Source of the DNA: Providencia hangzhouensis | Lineage (GTDB): Bacteria > Pseudomonadota > Gammaproteobacteria > Enterobacterales > Enterobacteriaceae | DNA length: 64,000 bases | Direction of reading: 5' to 3' | NCBI RefSeq assembly: GCF_029193595.2 | Contig: NZ_CP135052.1 | Location: 1,922,001-1,986,000 of the forward strand | Made by a program: the position numbers and the translations under genes | Shown here: in pieces, positions 24,587-32,418 of the stretch | How positions within the stretch are numbered: the first letter of the stretch is position 1 | Layout: each line of letters begins with the position of its first letter | Notes under the pieces: generated by a model | What the model was told of the DNA's origin: nothing | The model's database searches: none | Seen by the model: only the letters and a program-made list of their open reading frames with translations

Positions 24587-25045
24587 ATGTGCAAACAAAC
24601 ATTAAAAGAAGTCGTGAAAGAAATGTGTAAAGCATTCCCTGGTGGTCGTTCAGCGATGGCTGGTGCATTAGGTATTTCTGAAACCACATTCAATAACAAG
24701 TTGTATGAGAAAAACGGCTGTCGTTTCTTTGAAAATGATGAACTTGAAGCGATTGAGGAATTATCAGGTACCAAAGCGCTGGTGGCTTATCACATGGAAC
24801 GTCACGGAATTACACCGGCAGTAAAAATTGAAGCTGAGAGCTTAGATACGGTTGAGTTATTTGATATTCAAATGCGCCTTGGTGCAATGCAAGGGGCTTT
24901 AAGCGTTTTAATCAAAGACAGTATTTCTGATGGCGTTCTAACACCAGATGAAACAAAGGCTATCTACAGAAAGATGGAAAAAGTCTTTGCTTATGCGCTT
25001 GGGTTTGTTGGTTCTTTGGAAAGTGTTTATGGGATTAAACCATGA
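24587..25045 (+). CDS. YmfL-family putative regulator (CII-like position)
   Basis: 152 residues. The N-terminal 60 residues (EVVKEMCKAFPGGRSAMAGA, LGISETTFNNKLYEKNG) match the YmfL family first seen in the E. coli e14 element, which has a helix-turn-helix and occupies the place of cII in many prophages. The C-terminal half is helical. Direct evidence for CII activity is absent. It follows the Cro-like gene by 76 bp and its stop overlaps the next start (ATGA). Confidence 0.75.
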   Translation: MCKQTLKEVVKEMCKAFPGGRSAMAGALGISETTFNNKLYEKNGCRFFENDELEAIEELSGTKALVAYHMERHGITPAVKIEAESLDTVELFDIQMRLGAMQGALSVLIKDSISDGVLTPDETKAIYRKMEKVFAYALGFVGSLESVYGIKP

Positions 25046-25338
25046 TGAGCATAACTAGAAAGGTTGACGCCCCAGATATGCGGTCCGAGGCGTCGGGTGC
25101 TAATAACAACTTGTGTGGAGTAACTAGCATGAGCAGTGTAAACCAATTTCAATCAAAAAAGCAATTTAGATGCTTACCTGTATCGAAATGTGGTCCGTTT
25201 CAATATGTAGAAATCATAACCTCAGCTGACGAGTCGGGCAACTACCAGACCGAACAACAATTGGTAGATAGCAAAGCCCTAAGAGATAGCTGGGCTAAAT
25301 ACTATTTCCGCAGTGGGAGAGAGGTTAGTGAGCAATGA
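25042..25338 (+). CDS. Hypothetical phage protein
   Basis: 98 residues if translation begins at the coupled ATG at 25042. A second candidate at 25129 (MSSVNQFQSKKQFRCLPVSK) is preceded by GTGGAGTA and would give 69 residues. The segment from there onward looks like the conserved core; the first 29 residues are low in structure. Unknown function, rightward early operon. Confidence 0.5.
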   Translation: MMSITRKVDAPDMRSEASGANNNLCGVTSMSSVNQFQSKKQFRCLPVSKCGPFQYVEIITSADESGNYQTEQQLVDSKALRDSWAKYYFRSGREVSEQ

Positions 25339-25507
25339 AAAGCATAAAAACCTTAATCGACACTTCCGAGATAAGCGAGGCCGTATTGTCCATGTTGTTG
25401 AGTGGGACAAACCAAGGCAACGGGTTGTTTTCATGCTCGATGACTATGAGCACCCCTGTTTTGAGCCCCTCGAACAATTCAAAAAATATTACACAGAAGT
25501 TAAGTAA
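25328..25507 (+). CDS. DUF4222-like protein
   Basis: 59 residues from the GTG at 25328 (GAGAGG upstream). The pattern RDKRGRIVHVVEWDKPRQRV, then YEHPCFEPLEQFKKYY, is characteristic of the DUF4222 family found next to replication genes in lambdoid prophages. It is basic and probably a small beta protein. It overlaps the preceding gene by 11 bp and lies 9 bp before the replication initiator gene. Function unknown. Confidence 0.7.
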   Translation: MSNEKHKNLNRHFRDKRGRIVHVVEWDKPRQRVVFMLDDYEHPCFEPLEQFKKYYTEVK

Positions 25508-25516
25508 GGTGGCTGT

Positions 25517-26578
25517 ATGAGTAGCTTATTACTCCTTAAAACCCGCCCACAAATTGTTATACCTGAGCTGGCGGTTCGCTTGGGCTTGAATGAGGCTTTG
25601 TTGCTTCAGCAAGTTCAATACTGGCTATCTGAAACCTCGTCAGGTGTTGATCATGACGGTAGGCGCTGGGTTTATAACACTATTGAAGAATGGCGTGAAC
25701 AATTCCCGTATTTTTCCGAATCCACAATTAAGCGTGCATTTAACAATTTAAAAAAGTTGGGTGTATTAAATATTGAGCAAATCAATAAACGCACCCATGA
25801 CCGCACAAATTATTACTCTATAAATTATGAACATGCGTTGTTATCCGATGAGGTCAAATTGAACTCATCGAACAGTTCAGCCGAAGCCTCTCGAACAGGT
25901 CAAAATGACCTTATCGATAAGCGCAAAATGAAACGTTCGAACAGTACCAAAATGACCTCATCGAACGGGGCAAATTGCCCTGATCTTACAGAGAGTACTA
26001 CAGAGAATACTCAAGAGATTACAACAGAGAGTAACTCTTTTTGTCAGGCTCATGCTGAGCCCGACCATGCGCAAGCTGTTTTAGATCATTTCAACAAGGT
26101 CACTAACTCAAGTTATCGCGATGGTAAAACAACTATGGGCCATATCAGAGCCCGTCTAGCTGAAAATTACACCTCAGATGATTTAATTCTGGTGACTGAC
26201 TACATCACAGCCAAGTGGCTAAATGACTCAAGAATGAGTGATTACCTACGCCCGAAAACATTATTTAGCCCTGAAAACTGCATGGAGTACTTTGAAAAAG
26301 CTCAGAAATGGCATGAGGCTGGTCGCCCCGTCTGTGTTAACGGTAAATGGCTCAAGCCTGGTGAAGTTGCTGTAAGTATCGACCCCGTAGAACGTGACAA
26401 TGCTTACACACGGATCATTGGTTCAAGGCTAACACCTAAAAACCGCATTGAGGAAATCGCAGCTGAATTAGCGGGTAAACAGGGTGTTCGTAACATGTCG
26501 GATTTTGTAGGTCGCAAGGCATGGTTAGGTATTTGGCAACAAGCAGCAGAGCTAGCAGCGAAAGAGGTGACAGCATGA
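25517..26578 (+). CDS. O-like replication initiator
   Basis: 353 residues. The N-terminal third is a winged-helix region (LRVGLNEALLLQQVQYWL-like, then SESTIKRAFNNLKKLGVL) as in lambda O-type initiators. The middle (about 115-165) is a Ser/Thr/Asn-rich linker that coincides with DNA iterons, and the C-terminus (about 180-270) is the phage-replication C-terminal domain (AVLDHFNKVTNSSYRDGKTT). It should bind the internal repeats and open the origin. No helicase or lambda P-type loader follows it. Confidence 0.82.
   Translation: MSSLLLLKTRPQIVIPELAVRLGLNEALLLQQVQYWLSETSSGVDHDGRRWVYNTIEEWREQFPYFSESTIKRAFNNLKKLGVLNIEQINKRTHDRTNYYSINYEHALLSDEVKLNSSNSSAEASRTGQNDLIDKRKMKRSNSTKMTSSNGANCPDLTESTTENTQEITTESNSFCQAHAEPDHAQAVLDHFNKVTNSSYRDGKTTMGHIRARLAENYTSDDLILVTDYITAKWLNDSRMSDYLRPKTLFSPENCMEYFEKAQKWHEAGRPVCVNGKWLKPGEVAVSIDPVERDNAYTRIIGSRLTPKNRIEEIAAELAGKQGVRNMSDFVGRKAWLGIWQQAAELAAKEVTA
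25852..25985. repeat. Iteron cluster inside the initiator gene: probable replication origin
   Basis: Five related 19-22-base repeats start at 25852, 25898, 25921, 25945 and 25967. The best copies share CAAAATGACCT(T/C)ATCGA; 3 and 5 are more degenerate. The last four are spaced 22-24 bp. Lambda has four such iterons within gene O, where O binds, so this is the likely phage origin. Confidence 0.75.
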
Positions 26579-26823
26579 TGCGTAGTGAAACTAAAACAAT
26601 CTATGGCGTTGACGTACTAGGCATGATTGCCATATTCAAACAGATACGTAAATGGCGCACGATTCGCAAGCTTCGTAACAGATGGAATCAATCCCGTCGT
26701 GACTTAGTGACCTGCAGGAAGTTTCGCCACTTAAACCATCATGCTGACCATTTTCAAGTTCAGCAGCGTTATAAGCATATGCGCGAGTATGTTAAATCCC
26801 ACCAGCAGCGAGGTGCTATCTGA
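26575..26823 (+). CDS. Small basic phage protein
   Basis: 82 residues from the ATG at 26575, which overlaps the stop of the initiator gene (ATGATG over TGA). Very rich in Arg, Lys and His (KQIRKWRTIRKLRNRWNQSR at about 24-43), so it probably binds nucleic acid. It sits where lambda has P, but it is far too short to be a helicase loader. Not recognised. Confidence 0.55.
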   Translation: MMRSETKTIYGVDVLGMIAIFKQIRKWRTIRKLRNRWNQSRRDLVTCRKFRHLNHHADHFQVQQRYKHMREYVKSHQQRGAI

Positions 26824-27461
26824 TGAATAAATACATTCAAAGCCTCGAGGCGCTTAAAGCTAAACCACGACATAAGCTTAATGAAATTGGGGATCAGTGG
26901 TGTACACCCGATGAATTGTACTGGGGTATCAGCTCGATATATGGGCTATTCAAACTCGATTTATTTACTGACGGTAAAAACACTAAGGCACCTAACTTCT
27001 ACACTGCAGAAGATAATGCTTTAACTCAAGACTGGTCGGAAAAGCTAAAAGAAGTTGGCGGTGCTGCATTTGGTAATCCACCATATTCACGCAGTTCATA
27101 TCACGAAAAACAGGCTATAACGGGTGTTGGCCACATAATGAACCACGCCTTTGCAATGAGAGAGAAAGGCGGTCGCTATGTTTTTCTTCTGAAGGCGGCA
27201 ACAAGTGAAAGCTGGTGGCCAGAAAATGCAGATCATGTTTGCTTTATTCGCGGTCGTATTGGGTTTGAGCTCCCTGCGTGGTTTAACCCATCAGATGATA
27301 AACAGAAGCCAACGGGGGCATTCTTTGCTGGCGCTATTGTCGTTTTTGATAAGTCATGGACAGGTAAACCATTTGATTATATCAAGCGTGAGGATCTAGA
27401 GGAACGAGGCAGAATATTCATAGAGCAAGTTAGGTGGTTAGCGAAGAGGGTGGCTGCATAA
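26823..27461 (+). CDS. Phage DNA N6-adenine methyltransferase
   Basis: 212 residues. The catalytic NPPY motif (N85-Y88) of N6-adenine methyltransferases is clear, and the N-terminal DQWCTPDELYWGI block is typical of the phage_N6A_Met (Dam-like) family. It methylates adenine in DNA, probably to mimic host methylation and avoid restriction. The start overlaps the previous stop by one base. With the Lar-like gene downstream it forms an anti-restriction group. Confidence 0.88.
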   Translation: MNKYIQSLEALKAKPRHKLNEIGDQWCTPDELYWGISSIYGLFKLDLFTDGKNTKAPNFYTAEDNALTQDWSEKLKEVGGAAFGNPPYSRSSYHEKQAITGVGHIMNHAFAMREKGGRYVFLLKAATSESWWPENADHVCFIRGRIGFELPAWFNPSDDKQKPTGAFFAGAIVVFDKSWTGKPFDYIKREDLEERGRIFIEQVRWLAKRVAA

Positions 27462-27462
27462 A

Positions 27463-27930
27463 ATGATAACTGAATACCAATACACGCAAGGAATTGAAGT
27501 CATTAGGATTGGACGCGAATTTAAAACAATAAATGCAGCGATCCTAAAAAATGTTGCTAGTTATTCACCATCCGCTGCACACCGAACTTTTGAAATGCTG
27601 GAAAAAATTGGCTGCATAAAATATGTCGGCAATTTCCCTGCAGGGAAAACTAAGCAGAGGTCAAAGCAATACAGCATCGATCCCCATGCAATTACAAAGC
27701 TAAAGGCAGTGTGGGAGACAAAGTTAGAGGAGAAGGAAAAACCAAAGAGGGCAGAAAAGCTTAAAACACAGTCACCATCCGAGCCTAAAAAAGTGGACGA
27801 AATCAAGAAGTGTGAGCCTGAGCCTCGATTCGAGTGTGGCATTAAAGTTGTCGAAAAGGCTTACATAGGCGATATGGGAAACCAATCACTTAAACAGTTA
27901 GATCAGTTGCTGGCGGGGGTGAGGCCATGA
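27463..27930 (+). CDS. Hypothetical phage protein with winged-helix-like N-terminus
   Basis: 155 residues. The first 70 residues (INAAILKNVASYSPSAAHRT, FEMLEKIGCIKYVG) look like a winged helix-turn-helix. A lysine-rich linker of about 40 residues follows and then a short C-terminal segment. It may bind DNA, but no family name can be given. Tightly packed in the rightward early operon; overlaps the next gene by 4 bp. Confidence 0.6.
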   Translation: MITEYQYTQGIEVIRIGREFKTINAAILKNVASYSPSAAHRTFEMLEKIGCIKYVGNFPAGKTKQRSKQYSIDPHAITKLKAVWETKLEEKEKPKRAEKLKTQSPSEPKKVDEIKKCEPEPRFECGIKVVEKAYIGDMGNQSLKQLDQLLAGVRP

Positions 27931-28313
27931 GTGCAGATGACAATGTTATTCAATTCAAAGCGCCTAGTGATGCAATTCCCACTATCGACACGGAAGTAAA
28001 GGGAAGAAAAAGCAGACAGCAAATGTACTGTAAGCATCATTCACTAGTTATCGATGAAGAGCATAGAACAGTTGAATGCAACGATTGTGGCTGTGTTGTC
28101 GAGGCTTTTGATGTTCTGTTAGCTAGGGCGAATAATGCCGAGTCTGTAATCCGAGGCATGAGTGAATTATTAAATAAGCGTGACGAACTGCGTAAATCAG
28201 TCGATGGGCTTTTGAGGGAAGAAAAGAACACCAAAGCCAGATTGCGAAGCGCCAGAACAGATTTAATGTTTATTGAAAATAAAAAGCTTCAGCATGAGGG
28301 GAAGGTTGGATGA
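27927..28313 (+). CDS. Zinc-ribbon plus coiled-coil phage protein
   Basis: 128 residues. A CKHH...CNDCGC arrangement at about residues 36-53 could bind zinc. A coiled coil follows (about 62-122). This layout recurs in the ninR-like regions of enteric prophages, with unknown role. It overlaps both neighbours by 4 bp, so the genes are translationally coupled. Confidence 0.6.
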   Translation: MSADDNVIQFKAPSDAIPTIDTEVKGRKSRQQMYCKHHSLVIDEEHRTVECNDCGCVVEAFDVLLARANNAESVIRGMSELLNKRDELRKSVDGLLREEKNTKARLRSARTDLMFIENKKLQHEGKVG

Positions 28314-28495
28314 AAAATACCATGCTAGAAATTCAGCCTTGCCGTTATTGCAATAGCTCCGACACGACAGTCGAAAGTCATAGCTATAGGACATGGTTCT
28401 ATGTTCGCTGCCATCGCTGCGGTGCTAAAGGTCCCGATGTTAATGATAAACCAATGGCTGTTACTGTATGGAATAAGGGGGTAATTAGTGAGTAA
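28310..28495 (+). CDS. Lar-like restriction alleviation protein
   Basis: 61 residues. Two CxxC pairs (CRYC near residue 11 and CHRC near 34) and the final A-x3-WN motif (MAVTVWNK) are the signature of the Lar family. Lar of the Rac prophage modifies type I restriction activity so that unmodified DNA is less attacked. Coupled to both neighbours. Assigned from the motif pattern rather than overall similarity. Confidence 0.75.
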   Translation: MKNTMLEIQPCRYCNSSDTTVESHSYRTWFYVRCHRCGAKGPDVNDKPMAVTVWNKGVISE

Positions 28496-28874
28496 TTCAA
28501 TATCTCTAATTTTACCTTTTCCACCAAGTGTTAATGCCTGCTGGCGGAACATCAACGGCAAAACGTTAATCAGTGCAAAAGGGCGTGCATTTCGGGCTAG
28601 TGCAATAGCTGCTATTTATACCCAATTAAGACCAAGACCTAGGGTAATTACTGAAAATGTATCCGTCATTGTGAAGATGTTCCCACCCACTTATCACAGA
28701 AGGGATATTGATAACTATCTAAAAGCACCATTTGGCGCCATCACCCATGCCAATATTTGGAAAGACGATGAGCAAGTTAAGCATGTTGATATCACTTGGT
28801 GTGAAGTCGTAAAAGGTGGTCGATTTGAAATTGAGATAAGGCCACTCAATGCAAAAGTGGAGAAAATATCATGA
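28488..28874 (+). CDS. rusA: RusA-family Holliday junction resolvase
   Basis: 128 residues, against 120 for E. coli RusA. The N-terminal LPFPPSVNACWRN and the metal-binding RRDIDNYLK (D73, D75, K79) plus WKDDEQV are diagnostic. RusA cuts four-way junctions and would resolve recombination or branched replication intermediates before packaging. It overlaps the Lar gene by 8 bp. Confidence 0.92.
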   Translation: MSNSISLILPFPPSVNACWRNINGKTLISAKGRAFRASAIAAIYTQLRPRPRVITENVSVIVKMFPPTYHRRDIDNYLKAPFGAITHANIWKDDEQVKHVDITWCEVVKGGRFEIEIRPLNAKVEKIS

Positions 28875-29410
28875 GTCACCAATGGATATTAACTCCAATA
28901 TTAATACCTGAGCTTAGCGCGGTGATATTTAGACCAGGAGCACATTTAAATACATTCAGTGGAAGAATGTTGCTCATGACTTTACCTGAGGAGCTAAAGT
29001 ATAAACCATCAGGCCTTATCTCTCTTTCTGACCAATACCTCAGCGGCTTGGTTGGTGATGAACGGGTATCAAAATCTGTATTAAATTTAACCATCGATCC
29101 CGAGCCACCAGCTAGCTTGATGTTAAAGCCAAAACCTCAGCGCTGGACTAATGATAAATATCTACAGTGGGTTAAATCACAGCCATGTTGCGTATGCGGT
29201 GCCACATCGGACGATGCACATCACCTAATCGGTCATGGTCAGGGTGGCATGGGTACTAAAGCCCATGATTTGTTCACTATCCCATTATGTCGCATTCACC
29301 ACAGCGAGTTGCATAAGGATCCTAATGAGTGGGAAAGCGAACACGGAAGCCAATTATATTTTTTATTTCGATTCCTAGACCGTTCAGCGGCACTGGGTGT
29401 TTTCGGTTAA
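28871..29410 (+). CDS. DUF968 HNH-like protein
   Basis: 179 residues. The C-terminal half has CCVCGATSDDAHHLIGHGQG, GMGTKAHDLFTIPLCRIHHS and ELHKDP, the HNH-like zinc fold of DUF968 proteins common in the ninR region of lambdoid phages. Related proteins are suspected nucleases. The N-terminal 95 residues are variable. Its end overlaps the longer frame of the Q gene but not the preferred Q start. Confidence 0.8.
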   Translation: MSHQWILTPILIPELSAVIFRPGAHLNTFSGRMLLMTLPEELKYKPSGLISLSDQYLSGLVGDERVSKSVLNLTIDPEPPASLMLKPKPQRWTNDKYLQWVKSQPCCVCGATSDDAHHLIGHGQGGMGTKAHDLFTIPLCRIHHSELHKDPNEWESEHGSQLYFLFRFLDRSAALGVFG

Positions 29411-29441
29411 TGCGTTGTGCGGAACGCAGGAGACTTTTTGC

Positions 29442-29879
29442 ATGAGAGATATTCAGTTGGTTTTACAAAAATGGGCAGGTTGGACGAGTGATAATCCGGG
29501 TATCGATTATTCCCATATTGCTGCAGGCTTTAAAGGCCTAATTGCAAACAAAGAACCATCGAGAGAGTCATGCAGTGATGATGACGGGATAATTATTGAT
29601 AGCGTTATTGCGAAGCTACGGCAAGTTAGAAAAGAGGAAGAGTTAGAATTAATTGTTTTGCATTACCTTTATGGGGTGTCAAAACGCAATATCGCCAAGG
29701 AATGGAAAATGAGTGAGGGGCGAATTCGGCAAATGATGCAAGTTGCCGAGGGCTTTGTTGATGGTTGTCTAGCCATGCTGGGTGTAACCCTAGAAATGGA
29801 TTCCGAGGTTATTAATAAAGTAAAAGTGATAGATAGTAAAAAAGTATTAGTGCGCTACGCAAATTCGATGCTATTGTGA
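29442..29879 (+). CDS. Late antiterminator Q
   Basis: 145 residues from MRDIQLVLQKWAGW at 29442; the frame is open further upstream, but the Q family starts here. The helix-turn-helix region NIAKEWKMSEGRIRQMMQVA (about 86-105) and the LHYLYGVSKR segment are typical of the antiterminator Q family. Q loads onto RNA polymerase at the late promoter just downstream and lets it pass terminators into lysis and head genes. The terminators at 29916 and 30219 are suitable targets. Confidence 0.88.
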   Translation: MRDIQLVLQKWAGWTSDNPGIDYSHIAAGFKGLIANKEPSRESCSDDDGIIIDSVIAKLRQVRKEEELELIVLHYLYGVSKRNIAKEWKMSEGRIRQMMQVAEGFVDGCLAMLGVTLEMDSEVINKVKVIDSKKVLVRYANSMLL

Positions 29880-29915
29880 TAAGAGTGAATACGTTGTCAC
29901 CTAACTTATAGAATG

Positions 29916-29948
29916 AAACCTCGCCATTTGTGCGGGGTTTTTGTTTTT
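29916..29948 (+). terminator. Terminator downstream of Q
   Basis: AAACCTCGC (29916-29924) pairs with GCGGGGTTT (29932-29940, one G-T pair), followed by a long T-rich stretch to 29952. It can serve as the early stop (tR'-like) that Q overrides. Confidence 0.8.
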
Positions 29949-30038
29949 TAGCGCATAGTTTCTTTACAATCCACAAAATATAGCTACTTTTATATAACAA
30001 GTGATTGATTAATTGCTGATTATAAAGGGATTGTATTT

Positions 30039-30125
30039 ATGGGGATCTTTCATGTATTACAGGTAGCGGTAGCTGCACTGGTATTAGTTCTTCTATTTGT
30101 CGCTATTCCACATTGGGTAAAGTAA
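30039..30125 (+). CDS. 28-residue hydrophobic peptide
   Basis: A short frame with AAGGG nine bases before its ATG encodes one membrane helix (core VAVAALVLVLLFVAIP). It lies between two intrinsic terminators at the start of the late region, so it is expressed from a late or private promoter. It resembles the one-helix peptides often seen near Q, but no function is known. Confidence 0.5.
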   Translation: MGIFHVLQVAVAALVLVLLFVAIPHWVK

Positions 30126-30218
30126 TTAGCAGCTGAAGAGTTGAGTTTGCACAATTTCAACAGTGAACTATATTTAATTTGCGAACTACATCAGTTGTAA
30201 GAACATCAACCCTAATCA

Positions 30219-30244
30219 AACCCGTCAGAAATGACGGGTTTTTT
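30219..30244 (+). terminator. Strong intrinsic terminator in late leader
   Basis: AACCCGTCA (30219-30227), GAAA loop, TGACGGGTT (30232-30240) and a T6 tail. A GNRA-type loop and perfect 9-bp stem make this a strong terminator. Confidence 0.88.
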
Positions 30245-30333
30245 GCCATGTAATTTCTCTTATTTTTATATGGATTTTGGTGGGTTGATTGGTTACAATT
30301 TGTTCGGTCGTTCATGTGAAAAAGTAGGGATTT

Positions 30334-30438
30334 GTGAAAGCAGTTAATCGTTTTTTAGATTTTATGGTTGGAATGCAGTATTTAATGGTGGTTTTTGTCG
30401 TTTCATTACTGGTCTTGTTTGTGGAAAATTGGGTATAA
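30334..30438 (+). CDS. 34-residue membrane peptide (GTG start)
   Basis: The frame starts with GTG, five bases after AGGG, and encodes a peptide with a basic N-terminus (KAVNRF) and one helix (YLMVVFVVSLLVLFV). It follows the terminator at 30219. Together with the 28-residue peptide it forms a pair of single-helix proteins just after Q. Not recognised. Confidence 0.5.
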   Translation: MKAVNRFLDFMVGMQYLMVVFVVSLLVLFVENWV

Positions 30439-30532
30439 CATTAGCCACAAATAATTTTTTCGGATAGATGAATAGTACCGTGTATACAGTGTTGCTAGTG
30501 CAGAGTGATTAAACTACATAATTATTAAGAGG

Positions 30533-30555
30533 TCGCCTAGTGCGGCTTTTTTGCT
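30533..30555 (+). terminator. Short terminator GTCGC-CTAGT-GCGGC plus T6
   Basis: A 5-bp stem with one G-T pair and T6. Related sequences of the form GGTC...GCGGCCTTTTT recur before genes at 30892, 32022 and 44542, suggesting a shared boundary element. Confidence 0.5.
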
Positions 30556-30570
30556 TTCTGAGGTTCATCA

Positions 30571-30891
30571 ATGCAAATACCTACTGAATTAGTGTTTAGA
30601 CCCGCCAGTGAGCTGCCTACTGAAGATTTAGACGGTAGGGATGTCATTATCATCAATCCTTGTGATGGTTGGCACCTTGGTATAGTTCGCGTGGAAAAAG
30701 AGGGTGATTGGGTTCACATCGGTATTCGTCCTTGGATGGGGTCAGAAATGACACCTCATGATTTTTATGTGGCGTGGGCGCTATTACCTAATCTTTATGA
30801 CCTAAGCCAAAAGTACGATGGTGAGCGGTATATGAATCGCCATTGCTGCGTATGCAAGCGGCGTGACCATTCTACAGCTGAGCATAAATAA
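30571..30891 (+). CDS. Hypothetical phage protein with C-terminal cysteine cluster
   Basis: 106 residues. The body (FRPASELPTEDLDGRDVIII, then YVAWALLP) resembles DUF551-type small phage proteins, and the tail HCCVCKRRDHS could bind a metal. It is bracketed by terminator-like sequences, so it may be a separately expressed accessory gene. Function unknown. Confidence 0.6.
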   Translation: MQIPTELVFRPASELPTEDLDGRDVIIINPCDGWHLGIVRVEKEGDWVHIGIRPWMGSEMTPHDFYVAWALLPNLYDLSQKYDGERYMNRHCCVCKRRDHSTAEHK

Positions 30892-31012
30892 TTGGTCACT
30901 TAGGCGGCCTTTTTTTATTGCTTAAATATCAACTGAATTCATTAACTCACACTAGCTTCTGTAGCTGGTGGATTTTCTATTTTCTATTATCTATGCACTA
31001 AGGAACGTAACT

Positions 31013-31261
31013 ATGTACGCACTTAAATTAATGACAGAACGTGAAGGCCGTAAAGTTGAAGAGTCACATTATTTGGGAAAAATGTACCGACTGGAGTTTT
31101 ATCCAGTAGTCGATAATCCCGATATAGTTGCTCGACTGGAATACACAACAAAAGACGGTGTTCCTGCATTTGATATCAAGCGAACAGATCATGCCTACAT
31201 TACTACGGTAACTGGCGATACGGTTCGAGTTATCTGCAGAGGTAAAACACCTTCTCATTAA
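31013..31261 (+). CDS. Hypothetical phage protein
   Basis: 82 residues from the ATG at 31013, which follows AAGGA at seven bases; a longer frame from 30968 lacks a site. Predominantly beta, charged (EGRKVEESHYLGKMYRLEFY). It precedes the lysis cassette by 22 bp. Not recognised. Confidence 0.6.
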   Translation: MYALKLMTEREGRKVEESHYLGKMYRLEFYPVVDNPDIVARLEYTTKDGVPAFDIKRTDHAYITTVTGDTVRVICRGKTPSH

Positions 31262-31283
31262 CTGTTAAGAGAACAAATCATTT

Positions 31284-31697
31284 ATGAGCACATCAATAGG
31301 GATAACCCTCGGTGCTGCTGGCGGTGGCGCGATGGGCGGTTTCCTTATTGGTGCCGACTATGGTGTTGTGCTAGGGGCAGTTATTGGCGCTTCAGTTTCC
31401 GTCATTGCATCTAAAGATAATAACCGACGAAAGATACTTCATTTTATTTTAGCACTCGGTGCAGGGATCCTCATTGCTAAAGAAGCCTCAGATTTTATTG
31501 CTCAGGTATGGCAATGGGAAATTAGCCCTAAGATAACAGCCATTGTTATTTCGGCCTTGTTAATCCCCGTTCTGGTGCTTGCTGCAAACAAAGACAACCT
31601 TAGAAAGCTGTTTAGTCGTATTGTTGCATCAATAGACCGAAACTTCAGTAGTATCGTACAGGCCATTAAAGACTGGCAAAATAAAGGGGGTAACTGA
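31284..31697 (+). CDS. Putative holin / membrane protein of the lysis cassette
   Basis: 137 residues with a glycine-rich N-terminal helix pair (GAAGGGAMGGFLIGADYGVV) and two further hydrophobic segments (about 52-70 and 82-100). Such proteins are annotated as putative phage holins. Holins form lesions in the inner membrane at a programmed time. It is followed immediately by a second membrane protein (1-bp overlap) and then the endolysin. The order supports the role; the sequence alone is not decisive. Confidence 0.65.
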   Translation: MSTSIGITLGAAGGGAMGGFLIGADYGVVLGAVIGASVSVIASKDNNRRKILHFILALGAGILIAKEASDFIAQVWQWEISPKITAIVISALLIPVLVLAANKDNLRKLFSRIVASIDRNFSSIVQAIKDWQNKGGN

Positions 31698-32065
31698 TGG
31701 AAGCCTTCTTTAAGTTGTACGGCGAGGTTATAGCATGGCTAGACCTTTACTTTTGGGATGCTGCTGATATTTCTTTGATGTCATTGTCGACGCTTATTTT
31801 ATTTTTGTGTCGATACCCAAGAACAAGGGACGCTATTGTCGGAACTGCATTACTAATCGGTATGGTTTATCAAATCTACGAAACGTTAACAGGGGCAAGG
31901 GTATCAGCCCCGTCCGATGTTTATGCTGATTTAATCTTATTCCTCGTTATCTTTGCGTCAGGTGGAAACATTATGACGGTCATCGTTATCAGTAAGCTAA
32001 TGTCCCGAATCAAATCAATCTGGTCACTTATAAGGCGGCCTTTTACTTTCATGGTGAAGAAATGA
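31697..32065 (+). CDS. Phage holin, three membrane segments
   Basis: 122 residues with three hydrophobic segments (about 26-40, 48-62 and 79-100). The segment IVGTALLIGMVYQIYETLTG is typical of the 3-TM phage holin superfamily. It overlaps the endolysin start by 4 bp, the normal holin-endolysin coupling. With the preceding gene it gives two possible holin or antiholin partners. Confidence 0.75.
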   Translation: MEAFFKLYGEVIAWLDLYFWDAADISLMSLSTLILFLCRYPRTRDAIVGTALLIGMVYQIYETLTGARVSAPSDVYADLILFLVIFASGGNIMTVIVISKLMSRIKSIWSLIRRPFTFMVKK

Positions 32066-32418
32066 AATTAAGTAAACATTTCGATAGTAATGAATTTGCA
32101 TGTAAAGACGGGTGCGGAGCAAATCAAGTTGAACCTAAGTTGGTTGAAATACTTGAAAGTGTTCGCGCCCATTTTAGTAAGCCAGTAATTATTGTCAGTG
32201 GCCGTCGCTGCACCAACCATAATAAAAGTGTAGGTGGCGCGCCTAAATCACAACACTTGTTAGGCACTGCGGCAGATATCAAAGTCAAGGATGTAGCGCC
32301 TAAAATAGTGGCTGATTATCTTGAATCTATCTTTCCTGATAGCTACGGCATCGGTCGCTATAAAACATTCACACATATTGACGTGAGGGGATATAAAGCA
32401 CGATGGGGCAGCAACTAA
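32062..32418 (+). CDS. Endolysin, M15 D-Ala-D-Ala carboxypeptidase type
   Basis: 118 residues. The zinc site of M15 peptidases is visible: H65 and D72 in SQHLLGTAADI and H105 in FTHIDVR. The enzyme cuts peptide cross-links in peptidoglycan. It lacks a signal sequence, so it needs the holins to reach the wall. It overlaps the holin gene by 4 bp and the Rz-like gene by 16 bp. Confidence 0.9.
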   Translation: MKLSKHFDSNEFACKDGCGANQVEPKLVEILESVRAHFSKPVIIVSGRRCTNHNKSVGGAPKSQHLLGTAADIKVKDVAPKIVADYLESIFPDSYGIGRYKTFTHIDVRGYKARWGSN

